From contig JAEMBT020000005.1 in NCBI GenBank assembly GCA_018873245.2, forward strand, positions 6,620,001-6,684,000: a DNA stretch of 64,000 bases, in the 5' to 3' direction. Both the position numbers and the translations under genes were made by a program. How positions within the stretch are numbered: the stretch's first letter is position 1; each line of letters begins with the position of its first letter. This document shows positions 13,060 through 24,703 of the stretch, in pieces. Below the pieces are notes generated by a model. The model ran no database searches. It saw only the letters and a list, made by a program, of their open reading frames with translations, and was not told where the DNA came from. Origin of the DNA: Archegozetes longisetosus (taxonomy: Eukaryota > Arthropoda > Arachnida > Sarcoptiformes > Trhypochthoniidae).

Positions 13060-13740
13060 ATGCGTCCATTCGTGAAGTTACTGAATTTGAATGAAATGTG
13101 TTACAGAAAAGCACTAGACATTCAAATGAAAACAGTGACTAATATTCAAAAGTCATTAGAAAGTGGTTTAGATATAAATAATATTGGAAACACTTTAATA
13201 TTAGTTCAACACAAACCCGTTTATACTATAGGTATTCGCACAAAACTATATAATGATAAAGATTTTCAACTCAAGCTCAAGAGTTTAGGCGCAGACTTTG
13301 TCCGCACTAATCGCGGCGGTTTAATAACATTTCATGGTTTAGGACAACTAGTGGCTTATCCCATACTATATTTGGGGTCATTCGATCCTAACAAGAGTAT
13401 TAAATGCTACGTCAGACGAATCGAACTAACAATAATTGATTTGTGCCGCACATTTGGAATCAAGGCTTCAGTCATTGATGGCTTTCCTGGCGTTTGGATT
13501 AATAACTCACGCAAAATTGCAGCCGTTGGTTTGCATGCTAGAAGATACGTGACTATGCATGGACTAGCCATCAATTGTAATGTCGATCTTAAATGGTTTG
13601 ATCATATTATTCCTTGTGGTATACCTGACAAAAAAGTTACTTCACTTTCTAATGAATTAAATCGCGATGTCACTGTCAGTGAAGTAATTCCTCGTTTTTT
13701 GGATACTTTTAGCAACAATTTCAATTGTCATATACAATGA
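13060..13740 (+). CDS. LIPT2: Lipoyl(octanoyl) transferase (LIPT2 / LipB)
   Basis: Single-exon gene of 226 aa. LIPT2 moves octanoate from mitochondrial acyl-carrier protein to the GCSH lipoyl domain, the first step of lipoic acid synthesis. The LipB core is complete: VQHKPVYTIG near residue 50, the RTNRGGLITFHGLGQLVAYP block near 83-102, GFPGVWI, RKIAAVGLHARR with the catalytic Lys, HGLAIN, and IIPCGI with the acyl-accepting Cys followed by KVTSL. Length is normal for the family. The first ATG after the spacer lies a few residues before the conserved VKLLNLNEMCYRKAL opening, with a leader of only MRPF, so a long mitochondrial presequence is not evident; an extra 5' exon cannot be ruled out. 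Confidence 0.95.
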   Translation: MRPFVKLLNLNEMCYRKALDIQMKTVTNIQKSLESGLDINNIGNTLILVQHKPVYTIGIRTKLYNDKDFQLKLKSLGADFVRTNRGGLITFHGLGQLVAYPILYLGSFDPNKSIKCYVRRIELTIIDLCRTFGIKASVIDGFPGVWINNSRKIAAVGLHARRYVTMHGLAINCNVDLKWFDHIIPCGIPDKKVTSLSNELNRDVTVSEVIPRFLDTFSNNFNCHIQ

Positions 13741-16337
13741 ATTTTGTTATTAGTGCCTAAATGTAGTAACAAATTAGAGTAATATAATATAAAATTGAAA
13801 TCAATTTATTTCCTTTTTGGAAAATAGTAATATTTGGAGATTTTCTGAAAATTAAAATTTATAAAAAATTCTTATCCCTGATAAATAGCGACATGACCAG
13901 TATTTTTAGCTTTAGAGAAACTGAAGTCTAATTTGTTAAGATTTTCATTAAGTAGAAACTCATTTGACTATAATTGCTGCCCATAGTACCAGAGCCTTAT
14001 CAATAAAATTAAGGTTCTCAGGAATACTTATTTTCACTTCGAACTGTTTTAGCAACTGTCATTTTTCTCTCAACATTTAGCTATAATTCCTGTAGATCAA
14101 TTCTGTATTGAAACATCGAATTGGCTGCTGATTTTCCTATATCTTTTATGAATTTGGTTTTCATCATTTTCTGAGTCATATGTTAAAAGTGCAACTGTTC
14201 CACCAAAACTGCTTTACCTTTGCAAACATTTCTACGGGTAAACACTACATCTATATTCTTCAGAAAATCATCCGAAAACTGAAGAAATATTCATTTATAT
14301 GAATAGAGACATACCTGGTAACTAAAAAAGCTCAAACGCTTTTTAATGCTAATAATATGCCTATTGTACAGGTCTACTACTACCCTTGATGTAAAACTAA
14401 TATTCTTCTAGATTTCCTATTGTAATTAGTTCTCACATGATTGACTTGTTGGAAATCATTATCGCGTACATTAATTTCGAGTTACGTTTAGCACTTCAGA
14501 TACATCTATCACGGCAAATTATTAAATCTCAAAAGTTGGTATACTATCTGAGAAAAAACTAAAAAGAGCTATTGGCAGAGATCTGGTTGAACTTGTCTGT
14601 TTCAAACATTTAATAGTCTACGGGTGGGTTTTGACCATTTGCCTGGTTATCAGTTCTGAAATGAATAGCGGCACAAACTTTCTCTCAACCTCATGGTCAT
14701 TCGATGGCGTTTGGCTATTTTTCATGAGTCCTTCTCAAGTCTGCCTTCCGAATGAGTCGCAAATCAGATTCTGAACTCCTGGATCCGGTTCAAAAGATTC
14801 GTTGCCTGGTCCTAGATCAAAAGAACTTTCACCTAAGTGATTATTTGATAGTTTACAACATTTCTATTCTTGTCTGAAGAAACAAGTGTATTTACTTAGA
14901 CTTATTTTCATTGTTTATCTGAGTCTTATGGATACTTTTTTGTAAACCTATGAGACGGGCAATATTTTTTTACTCAATATTTTTTGCCTGCAAATATTAC
15001 TTAACCCAACCTTTAATAAACTTTAATAAAAACGTGTGACTAAAACCCAAAAACTTTCACAATAAACCCATGTAATGTTTTTGTCAAAAAGGTTAAGATT
15101 TCGAGTTAGATTAAAACCTTATTAAATGTTTGATAACTAGCCATTCGTTGTTTTGATGCATTTTGTTAGGTTTTGTTACTTGGAAATGATTGACAAGTCT
15201 CAACTACCCTTATATGAAGTGTTTGTGTCAATGCCACTATAATAATAAATTCATTACACTACAGTTTACTTAACAATAAGAACTATCTTATAAGATTTTC
15301 ACTGTCACTAATTTGTTTTTCTGTTCGAGAATCAATCTTTAGAGCTTCTCATCAGTTTTGTATCGGTTACGAAAGTTTTGGCACATTGTGAGATAAGTGC
15401 TCGTACTCAGTATCGATTTCTTTACTTAACTGGCTTAAATTCAACTCTATTAATAGTCACTTGTGTGAAACTGTTCTCAAAGATTAGAAGAGTAAGATAT
15501 ATGTCATTTATGTATTTTTAATATTGTATGAAATATCGCGAAAACCACTTGTCTTTCGAGTCAAACTATTAAATAATTTGTGGGGCTGGTAATAATTCAT
15601 AAAGAAAGTGGGAGTCACAAAACAAAACTTGTTTTCAACTTATTATCAAATATTTTCATATGACAAATACATTGATCAAACTTTAATCATTGGTTTCCCA
15701 CTAAAGTTTGATTAAAGATTATAATTAATATAAACTACAAGTGAGACATAAGAGTATAACTATTAGCCTGACAACAAACTAAAATTTGTCTTATCTCAAT
15801 TCAATTAGTAATATTAACGATATGATTGTTTTCTCATTAAGTATATTCATTCCATTTAATGATTATTCGTAGATAACTCACTATCATTATTAAGAGGTTA
15901 TAATACACTAACTATAGACTTCTGCTCAACTTATCAGAAAATAATAGGTAAGCTTTAAGTTATTGTTTGAAAACCCGTTCAATGCAAAGTTCAAAAGTTG
16001 AGCTTAATTTCTAGAATTCAAGAGAAGACACATTTTTGTGCTCGGCGTAGAGATCAGATGACATTATTTGTATTTTCGGCATTAGTATTATGAAACATGT
16101 TGATTTTACTAGCAGTTCAGCTATTCCTCTAAGAGTACATATCAGAAGAGGCAGTCCTTCGCCTTTTATCGCTATAGGCTCTCAATATTTACCTCTATAT
16201 CTGCCCTCATATCAATAACTTCAATATCGTTTAAAAACTGTTTCTCAATCCTTCAGCAGTTAGTTCTTTTGTTCTCAATATAATTATATGACATTTTGTT
16301 ATTGCAGCTGAGTTGACAGTCAAACAAGTTATCTGTG
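13741..16337. other. 2.6-kb spacer without a recognised gene
   Basis: No intact coding region. The minus strand of about 13,990-14,900 has several short stop-free stretches in different frames and a base composition less AT-extreme than the surroundings, so it may be a decayed gene or transposon, but no family motif could be named. A small hairpin (arms ATCAAACTTTA / TAAAGTTTGAT) lies at about 15,675-15,711. Confidence 0.45.
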
Positions 16338-18306
16338 ATGTCTAGAACCAATTTTGTATTGTTTCTTCTATCGATAGCAGGTAGGCATTTCTAATAATCA
16401 AACTTTTCACTAATTTTCTAACTTTAAAATTCACTTTTTTCACCTCCAAGTCAACGCTAACATCTCTCCAGCCCATAGAACTACGGCTTTCAGTGATCAA
16501 TACTATGTCGAAGGAGTTCTATCACTACCTTATGCTGAAATCAAAGAGCCACTTGTAGCTTACTTTGATGGACCCAACAACAAAAGTCGTGTTGACTATT
16601 ACGGCGACTTGGTCCAAACTGTTCAAAGAGCTGATTTGGCAAAGATTCAAGGGGGTATCAGTTATAAGTTAGCCTATATGGTTAATACCCAAGGAGTAGC
16701 TCAGAGAGTATGCTTTCAAATTAATGGAACCAAAGATTCTCCAGTTACTTCTCAATCAGTCCTCCCAGACTTGTCCCTATTCTCAAAAGCTGGCTCTGAC
16801 AAATGCAACGATGTTTTTAAGCAATTCCAAAGAGAATCGGTTTGTGAGCGATGGGAATATACTGTTACTAGTAGTGATAAAACTAATAAGTATGTATTTT
16901 GGCTCTTGAGAGACGAACAATCGAATCCTATCCCCGTTCAGTACCTGATGAAAGGTTACGACTCTTTGTTGGGCTCTCATTACGACAAATATGAGATTTT
17001 CTATAAAAATTACAAACCAGGTCCAATTGATCCGAGTGTGTTCGACTTTGTCAGCAATTATACCTGTAGAGGCTTTCCTGGTCCAGGAGTCGAACACATC
17101 GGCCTCAATAATCCTATTAGAGAATTTGTTAATGGACAAGACTCGCACGTTGATCATGAATTTGATAAGTTTGTAGACAAACACAATAAGAATTATACAA
17201 ATCACATTCATCGAAGTGAGCGAAAGAACATTTTCAGACATAATCTCAGGTTCATTATGTCCAAGAATAGACAGAATACTCAATTCAAACTAGCGGTCAA
17301 TCATTTGGCTGACTTTACTGATGTCGAAATGAAAACTTTACGCGGAAGACTTTATTCAGGAACAGTTAATAACAAAGGAAAAGCTTTTGATAAAATGAAA
17401 TACTCCTTGAAAGATATTCCCGATCAGTGGGACTGGAGATTGAATGGCGCGGTCACCCCAGTCAAAGATCAAGCAGTTTGTGGAAGTTGTTGGTCTTTCG
17501 GTATTTTATTTTATTTTTTATATCAATTTTCAAAAAACTAAGTTCTAAATTTATAAAACAGGCACAACTGGCACTATTGAAGGCGTTTATTTTGTTAAAA
17601 CCGGACATTTGGTAAGACTATCTGAGCAACAGCTCATTGACTGCAGTTGGAATGAAGGCGATAATGGATGTGATGGCGGTGAAGACTTTAGAGCTTATGA
17701 TTACATAATGAAAGTAGGTGGACTCGCGACAGAAGATGAATATGGAAGCTATTTGGGAGCTGACGGAAGATGTCATGACAGAGATGTTACGAAAACAGTG
17801 GAGTTGAGTGGGTTCTATAACGTGACTCCTGGAGATCCAGAAGCTCTTGAAATTGCTCTCTTCAATGAGGGACCCGTCACTGTAGCAATCGATGCATCAC
17901 ATAAATCACTATCGTTTTATTCAAGTGGAGTTTACTATGAGCCTAGTTGTGGTAACAAACCCGAAGACTTGGATCACCAGGTACTCACTCTTTTCAACTT
18001 TAGGAAAAAATTGATTTTCTCTTACTACAATCTTAAACTTTTCTTATGCTTCAGGTATTAGCAGTAGGTTTTGGAACTTTACAGAATCAGAAATATTGGT
18101 TGATTAAGGTATGATTTCCTGATCTTCACCATCAGCAAATGAAGTTTTCCTGTGATTAAACTGGAAAACACATGGACTAAACTGAACTTTTTATTTAGAA
18201 CTCGTGGTCTACCTATTGGGGTAACGATGGATACGTTCTAATGAATCAAAAGGACAACAACTGTGGTGTTCTCACTTCACCCACTTTCCCTATCATCAAA
18301 GATTAA
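16338..18306 (+). CDS. 26-29-p: 26/29-kDa-type papain-family protease with N-terminal extension domain
   Basis: Five exons: 16338-16380, 16451-17500, 17562-17980, 18055-18108, 18199-18306; 557 aa. A signal peptide ([11 protein letters not shown]) is followed by a roughly 190-residue extension ([52 protein letters not shown]), an I29 propeptide ([23 protein letters not shown]), then the papain domain ([27 protein letters not shown]). Catalytic Cys361, His503 and Asn523 (NSW) and the oxyanion Gln are all present, so an active enzyme is expected. This extension-plus-peptidase layout is that of the insect 26/29-kDa proteinase (Drosophila 26-29-p, Sarcophaga haemocyte protease), named for its two processed chains. 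The first exon was placed by its signal-peptide content and a phase-1 junction (GCAG|GTAGGC to CCAAG|TC). Confidence 0.93.
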
Positions 18307-18974
18307 ACATCTATCAAATTGGGTTGTCCAACTATTAAACTATCCAACTTTCTAACTATTAGCTTTGTTCATCAAATATGCAAACCTTCAAATCTTCGGT
18401 TGAGTTTCATTGCACTAAAATCTTTAAATACAAACGCACGGCTCAAAAGCAATAAGAGTTCATTAAAGTCAAGTTTTTATTACATTTTTAAAATGAAATC
18501 TTTACTACTTTCTTAATCTGAATAGTTGTACATCGATTTTAAGTGATTTAAGATTTGAATAGAATAAAGTTGAATATTTTTGAAACCTTACTAAAGGGTA
18601 ATAAATGATTAGCTTGACGTATTATTTGAACGATTGGTCGTTAAAATGTTGATAATAAAGTTGACAGTAATTCTCGATCAATAGTATCGCAATCGAGTCA
18701 ACGTGGAGTATGTTAAATATCGATACTCTACTATTTGATATGAAAGAGTACTTATGCTATGCTAACAACACAAACATTGAGTCTTCTCAACACTAGAGAT
18801 ATGCAATAAAAACAATACAAAACATGTAATACTTCTAATGCGCATACAATTGATTCAATTTCTATTGTAATTATTGAAATGATTCAATTTATTTATTATT
18901 AAAATGTGAATCAAATTTTCTTAACTAATAAAACGTTTATTTTAAATTTATTTTTCTGACTATTGTTTTCCAAA
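18307..18974. other. Spacer between 26-29-p and Asx
   Basis: 668 bp holding the protease 3' UTR and the upstream region of Asx. No coding exon with homology to the HARE-HTH domain of vertebrate ASXL proteins was found here, although that is where one would be expected if this gene kept it. Confidence 0.5.
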
Positions 18975-21900
18975 ATGAGTGGAATTAACGAACTCAAGAA
19001 TAAGAGAAAAAGTAATTGATTTTCCATTTTATTACTATTTTTATGTCATTTTTCATTAATTTCAATATTTATTCGACTAATTACTAATTAAAAATCATTT
19101 ATTTAACTAAATTTGCAGTACTTTTTGTGAAATTGCCATCAAATTCAAAAAATGGAAGAAATAATAACAATAATGTGACAAATAATAACAATAACAACAA
19201 TAACAATAAAGAGTTGAGACGAAAGTCAAGTCTAGAGATATGTGAAAGCAACCAAATGACAAGCATAATGAGTCAATCGAAGTCTTTATGCGTTTCTCCT
19301 CATAATCATAATAATTGTCACACGAGACGAGCTGTCAAACAGGCACTAATGCAACAACAGAGACGACGACGAAGAAATACTAACACTAATGCTTTTGCCT
19401 TACCATCAAATGATTCCGCTTCTATCAACAAACAAACTATTGTCACTAATAAATCTGTTAATCTTAATCCTATTAATGGCGTCACAGTTAGTGCAGTGAA
19501 ACAGCGACAATTTCTAGAAGATATGAGTGATGAAACAAGGAGAAACGAGTACATCGCAAGTGTTGATTCGCATGTCAACAAACTGCTGGAAGGAGTTAAG
19601 CCTAAGAGAAGAGGCAAAGCTAAGTCCAGTCAAGTCTCTCAAATAGCTGAACTCAAAGAAGGCAGAGTTGACTTGACTTCTCCTGATTCTATTCTCGTTC
19701 ACACTAACTTGAGATCATTACTCAATAAACATACCTTCTTCTCCTTGCCTCTCTATTATCAATACAAATTGGTCCAAATTTTGCCAAAGTTCGATCAAGT
19801 CGTCACTTCTGAGGGTTGGATTAAACCTAGCTCTTCAGCGCTCAGCAATGAATTCTTTGCCAGATCGTGTCAGTCGTGGCTCGAAAGGCTCAGCGATTCT
19901 AAACTGACTTTAGAGGCACAACAAAGAAGGAAAATAGAAGTGGAAAAAGAGAAAAGCAAATTAGATCCTTGGAAGCTGAAGAACTTTGAACCCATTTGGG
20001 GACAAACACTCGAATCACAAAGAGATGCCGATAGTGAATACGAAAGAATACCAAAATGCAATCCATCTAGTATTAATCATTCACAACAGCTATCCGTCCG
20101 TCAAAACAATTTATTTTCCAATAAAACACTCAAGTCTCTCAGAAAACTGAAACCAATATTGAAAAAGTCGCGTAATCATACCAATAGTAATTCAACTGAT
20201 AATTCAGCTAATAGACAACAAGAAGACAACAACCCTCCCGAAGTGACTGAACAACAAGTTGTTGTCGACGACAATATGATTGATGGATCGCTTACGACAA
20301 GTTCTAATGATTGTACTGCAAACCGCGCTTCAAATGATAGTCCAGTCTTTGTCAAGAAAGTAAGGATTCAAACAGAAGTTGAATCGCTGCCTACAATTGA
20401 CGATCGTATCATTCCAAAAGTGAATACAGTTGTGTTACCCCAGAATTCCTCTTCTTCCTCTTCTTCTGATAATAATAATGACAGTAATAATAATAATAAT
20501 AGTATTAGTAATAGTAATAGTAATAGTAAGTAATAATACTACTACTACTACTACTATTACTAATACGAATACTATTACTACTGCTATTACTACTACTACA
20601 ACTACTACTACGACTACTACAACTACTACTACTACTAATAATAATAATGCTAATAATACGTCAAAACCTTTGTGTAAAATTGATACATCAGTTAAAAATG
20701 ATGAAAACGAATCAACTAAAGTGAAACGACTGACTCGTAAGCGAAATGCGCCACAAAATGTTAACGAAGAAGGTATTGATGAAGAACGATCTTTTCTGAT
20801 ATGTCGTCGCGCTCTGGAATCGAGTCCCAATAATAAACTGTTTTATGTATCACGATGTAGAAGAATACATACGGTCGACGCTCCAGTCGAGACCCCATCC
20901 AATACTACCACTACTAACGATTCACCTCACGAACAGTCAGGGGATTTGAGCGATAAAATTGTTAGTAATCTTGAGTCTTCTTCAAGCAGTTCTAACAGCA
21001 ATTCAACTGTGCCTTCAAGTGATAATGTTGTCAGCGTTTGTCCACTAATTCATGACAATAAAGCGTCTACAATACAATGGGCCCCTTCGGCACAACATTC
21101 ACTTTCAACAGTGATTTCAAATGAATTAGTCACTAATTCTACTATTAATAAAAGACAGAAATTCAAAAAATCCAATACTGATCAACAGAATTCCTGTCAA
21201 AAGACTATCGATTCGATGCCAGCGAATAGTGAATTGAACTCAATTCAGACTATAAGAACTGAAGAAAACCAATTGAGTGACTCTGAAACGAGTATAAATA
21301 CCAGTAAGACGAATGAAGAACACGATCAGGTGACCATTTATAACAATACTGGAGACCTGACTGCATTTACGTCTTCTATTGGGGTTTCGTGTGATAGTAA
21401 TACTAATGAAAGAGATATCGATGATTATGATGGCTCTGCCTCTGCTTCAGAAGATGAATCCCTTCACATCACTTCTGATCATCTTGTTAGTCAAACTAAT
21501 CAAACTGTGAGTATTGATTCGTGTTTTCAATTTGAATTTGAAGGCGTTTGATTTATTTGATTTTTGATATTTTTCAAATTATGAATTGAAAGGAAGCAAT
21601 TGTTTAAAACATTCAATTTTAGTTATACCGTATATTAATAGACAAAAGATTACTGTTGATTCGAAAGATTATTATTATTTAGTTAAAAATGTTCAAGTGG
21701 TAGTCACTTTTTGATTCAAGCTCTTAATTTTATCCTAATTTCCATAATCGAAGACAATATTTTTGTTTAAATTTCTGCTGTACTTTCAATACATCAAACA
21801 AGTTATGAAATAATGCAATAAAGTGAATCATAACTGAACTGAAATTAATTAAATTTTTTGAAACTTTCTGCACAGACCAAAGCAGAGGATGGTTTAACCA

Positions 21901-22898
21901 AAGTTATGAAAGTGCAATTTCCTGTATCTGATCAAGAACCAGAGCCAAATATTGAGAAAATTCAATTGATACCTAAGCAATTGAATGATACGAAAACTCT
22001 TCAACAAAGCCCTAAAACAAATACTTCATCACCTGTTAAGACAACAGTTACAAAAGTGATCCCAATTAATACGGAAGCTTTGCAACGCTTAAAAGCAGTG
22101 GTCGCTTCCACAGCCTCTCAAGACACAAGTTCTCTAACAATAACTCCACCGACGAGTGTGATTGTGTCTTCTACTCAGTTGATGGGCGCATCTAATACAG
22201 TTTTGTCTCCCAGAATAATAGCCCCGAAGGCTTCGTTGGGTCATTTGAGTCAATCTCCACAACAAACATTGCTTGTTCCTATTTCTAAAGAAGTTGCTGT
22301 TATTACAACACCTCAACAACTGTCACATACTACTAATGATCAAGTAATACAAGAGCGAAGACCAACTCCACCCCAACCCACGCAAACAATACTTCGTCTG
22401 CCGTGCAAACTTCCGACTGGACTCACTATTGTACCAATCAATGAAGTGCCAGTCATTACAACAGCCAATTCGACACTATCTCCACAGTCGACACCTGCAG
22501 CACAACCGTCTCCCACGTCATCGGTTTGGATTTTGCCGGTTTCGTCGTCGAATGAAACCAATTTAGTTGGTTGCGATTCAGTTGCCAACACATCTGTTTC
22601 ACAAGTGATTGGAATGCCGATCGCTATGACTAATCCTTCGAATACGAATCAGCCACACGCAGCGCATCATTCATCAAATATGATAAACTTGTGTGGAGAC
22701 ACACGTCTGCCCCCTCAAATCACTGTTATTCCGATTGGTTCAACTCAAAGAGAGAACATTTCTTCAAATACTAATTCAGACCTACTGCACGGACCGTGTA
22801 ATCTAAAGCCAATGATAATATGCAAGAAATGTGGTGCGTATTGTCACCACGACTGTATCGGGCCCTCAAAACTTTGCGTCGAATGTCTGGTTCGCTGA
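18975..22898 (+). CDS. Asx: Asx / ASXL homologue (Additional sex combs), PR-DUB cofactor
   Basis: Proposed exons: 18975-19011, 19119-20525, 20692-21506, 21876-22898 (1,093 aa). Asx binds the deubiquitinase BAP1/Calypso and activates removal of ubiquitin from H2A (PR-DUB). The DEUBAD domain is unmistakable at about residues 200-305: [28 protein letters not shown], the NEF motif in [13 protein letters not shown], and [17 protein letters not shown]. The C-terminus is the atypical Asx PHD-like finger: [25 protein letters not shown]. The middle is low complexity with Asn, Ser and Thr runs. Weak points: the first exon ([12 protein letters not shown]) is a guess by splice phase; the 20526-20691 intron (donor GTAAGT) lies in a trinucleotide repeat and could instead be a one-base indel; no HARE-HTH domain is visible, only an LFVKLP remnant. 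The 21506 donor is GTGAGT. Confidence 0.88.
20443..20650. repeat. Trinucleotide microsatellite inside Asx
   Basis: Impure AAT/AGT repeats run into about 110 bp of ACT/TAC repeats, then AAT again. Up to the AGTAAGTAATAAT point the plus strand codes Asn/Ser runs in the frame of exon 2; afterwards Asn/Thr runs are open in the frame of exon 3. The switch is equivalent to one extra A, or is removed if 20526-20691 is an intron. Confidence 0.85.
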
Positions 22899-23800
22899 TT
22901 TGCTGTGAACTGATAAGTGATAAATAATGTTCGATACCAAATAGAGAATATAAATATAGTATATAATTATCCTCTGCTTTTTAATTTCATAATAGGTTTG
23001 GTTTTATACTATTAACTATTGTATTGTACAGCAAATCCTGAAATTTTATTAATTTATATTCACTTTTATTCATATAGAGTTGGTATGTATTATGTATTGT
23101 TTCATTTAGACCCAAATTTAATGATTAGTTCGTTTAATAACTATTAATCAATAAAGATATCATTTTGTTTATAACAATTCTATATTTCTGATCATCACAT
23201 AAATATCATTAAATATATTATTAATAACTATCTACTTGTCTTCAATCTTATTTCTCTGAGGATTCTTTTTCGAACTATATTATTGAACTGCTGACCAAAA
23301 TTGTGTTCAATAAAGGTGTTTGTTATGTGTGTTCGGTAAGTCTGACAAATATGTTTGAAACTTGACCTAAAAGATGTACGGTAGACAAAATGAGATATAA
23401 CATTTAAAGTGAAAACTGAGAAACAATAGAACTACTTTAATGGGATATTACTAAGTTATAGTTCTTATTAAAACTTAATCATTTATATGAAGATGATTAT
23501 TTGACTCAATACATACATAGCTTCAATAATACATTTTCAACTGCTTTCGACTTCAATTTTGGTTAGTTCTCTTTGAATTTTTCTTTCACGTGTTTTATAT
23601 ATTTTTCTTGTAATTATAATTTTGTATTTGTTATACTTCAAACATACTTTGATAATTGTTTTTTTTGACTAACTTTTCATATATAAAGTTGTAAAATATC
23701 TCAAATAAGAGGATGAGAATTCAAAGAGAACTAATCAAAAGTCAAGTTGAAAATAGTTAAAAATGTATTACCTCAGCGTTGTACGAATTGTGTTTAATAC
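22899..23800. other. Asx 3' flank and left arm of a broken inverted-repeat element
   Basis: Holds the presumptive Asx 3' UTR and, from about 23,338, the left arm of the long inverted repeat that surrounds the mariner insertion (listed separately). No gene. Confidence 0.5.
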
Positions 23801-24111
23801 TAGGTCGGCTGAAAAGTAATGTCACATTCATATCTTATCAATGAATAAAGTTGTAAATAAGTTTAATACAAATTACTACGCAGTTGTTAATTTACAGCTT
23901 CACGATGCAGGCCACTTTTATTTTACTGCTTATTATTAGTGATATTGTAATGGCCCCAACTACTGACCCTCTTCAGGCCAGTATTACCAATAAAGAACAG
24001 AGGGCGTTTATAAAGTGCCATGTATTACTGTGCTCTACTGTCCCTGAAATTTCCAAAATGCTAACTAAAATAGCTGGTCGAAATGCAATTAAGATGAGAC
24101 ATATAATCTTT

Positions 24112-24703
24112 AGTGCCCCGCACGAGTCGAGTAGGAGCAGATTTGAATTCGACTCGTAAAAATCGAATCGAGTCTGTTCAAACCGCGAATCGATTTGATT
24201 TGGACTTACGTCGAGCCTAACCGAAAACTCGAATCAACTAATATTAATGGATTACATAAGTTTTTCAACTCAAATATGGAACGGATGTGTAGAATGGACT
24301 CCCTTTTATATTAAAATGCATGCTTTCTAGATAGTTTCTGAATATGTTACAAGATTGTAGAATGCTTTGAAAAGTTCCAAAATATTACATAGGTTTCTAG
24401 AATGCTCTAATAAGTTTTAGAATATTCCATGAGTTTCTAGAGTGTTCTTGCAAACTCTAGAATATTCCATAGCTTTATAGAATTCTCTACAGATTTTTGG
24501 AATGCTCTAGAAAGCTCCAGAATGTTGAAATCATGGAACATTTTTACAACTCAAAATGAGTTCAAATCCCTCAAACCTATTTGAGTCATACTCGCACTCG
24601 AGTTGGACACGACTCAACTGCGTTCGAGTCAAATCTTCTAAAGATTTGAACTTGAAAGTTTGAATCGATTTGTCAAATCGACTCGACTCGTGCGGAGCAC
24701 TGA
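24112..24703. mobile_element. hAT-type MITE nested in the mariner, 8-bp target duplication
   Basis: The 592-bp insert is bracketed by TAATCTTT (24,104-24,111 and 24,704-24,711), an 8-bp duplication as made by hAT transposases. Its ends are AGTGCCCCGCACGAGTCGAG and CGACTCGTGCGGAGCACTGA, i.e. inverted repeats with the hAT-like (C)AGTGC tip. Subterminal stretches are packed with GACTCGA/TCGAGTC motifs on both sides. No transposase is encoded. Confidence 0.9.
24325..24530. repeat. Degenerate ~40-bp tandem repeat rich in TTCTAGAA-like motifs
   Basis: The centre of the hAT-type MITE holds about four to five diverged units of roughly 40 bp, each made of two half-units such as TTTCTAGAATGCTCTA and TTTTAGAATATTCCAT. 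Many units place GAA and TTC at about 5-bp spacing. Confidence 0.75.

Noticed and set aside
13990-14900. Possible decayed transposase on the minus strand
   Set aside because: Short stop-free pieces exist in several frames, but none carries a motif that would identify a family; left as unexplained spacer.
16783-17283. 166-codon frame antisense to 26-29-p
   Set aside because: Shadow of the protease coding frame; no independent signature.
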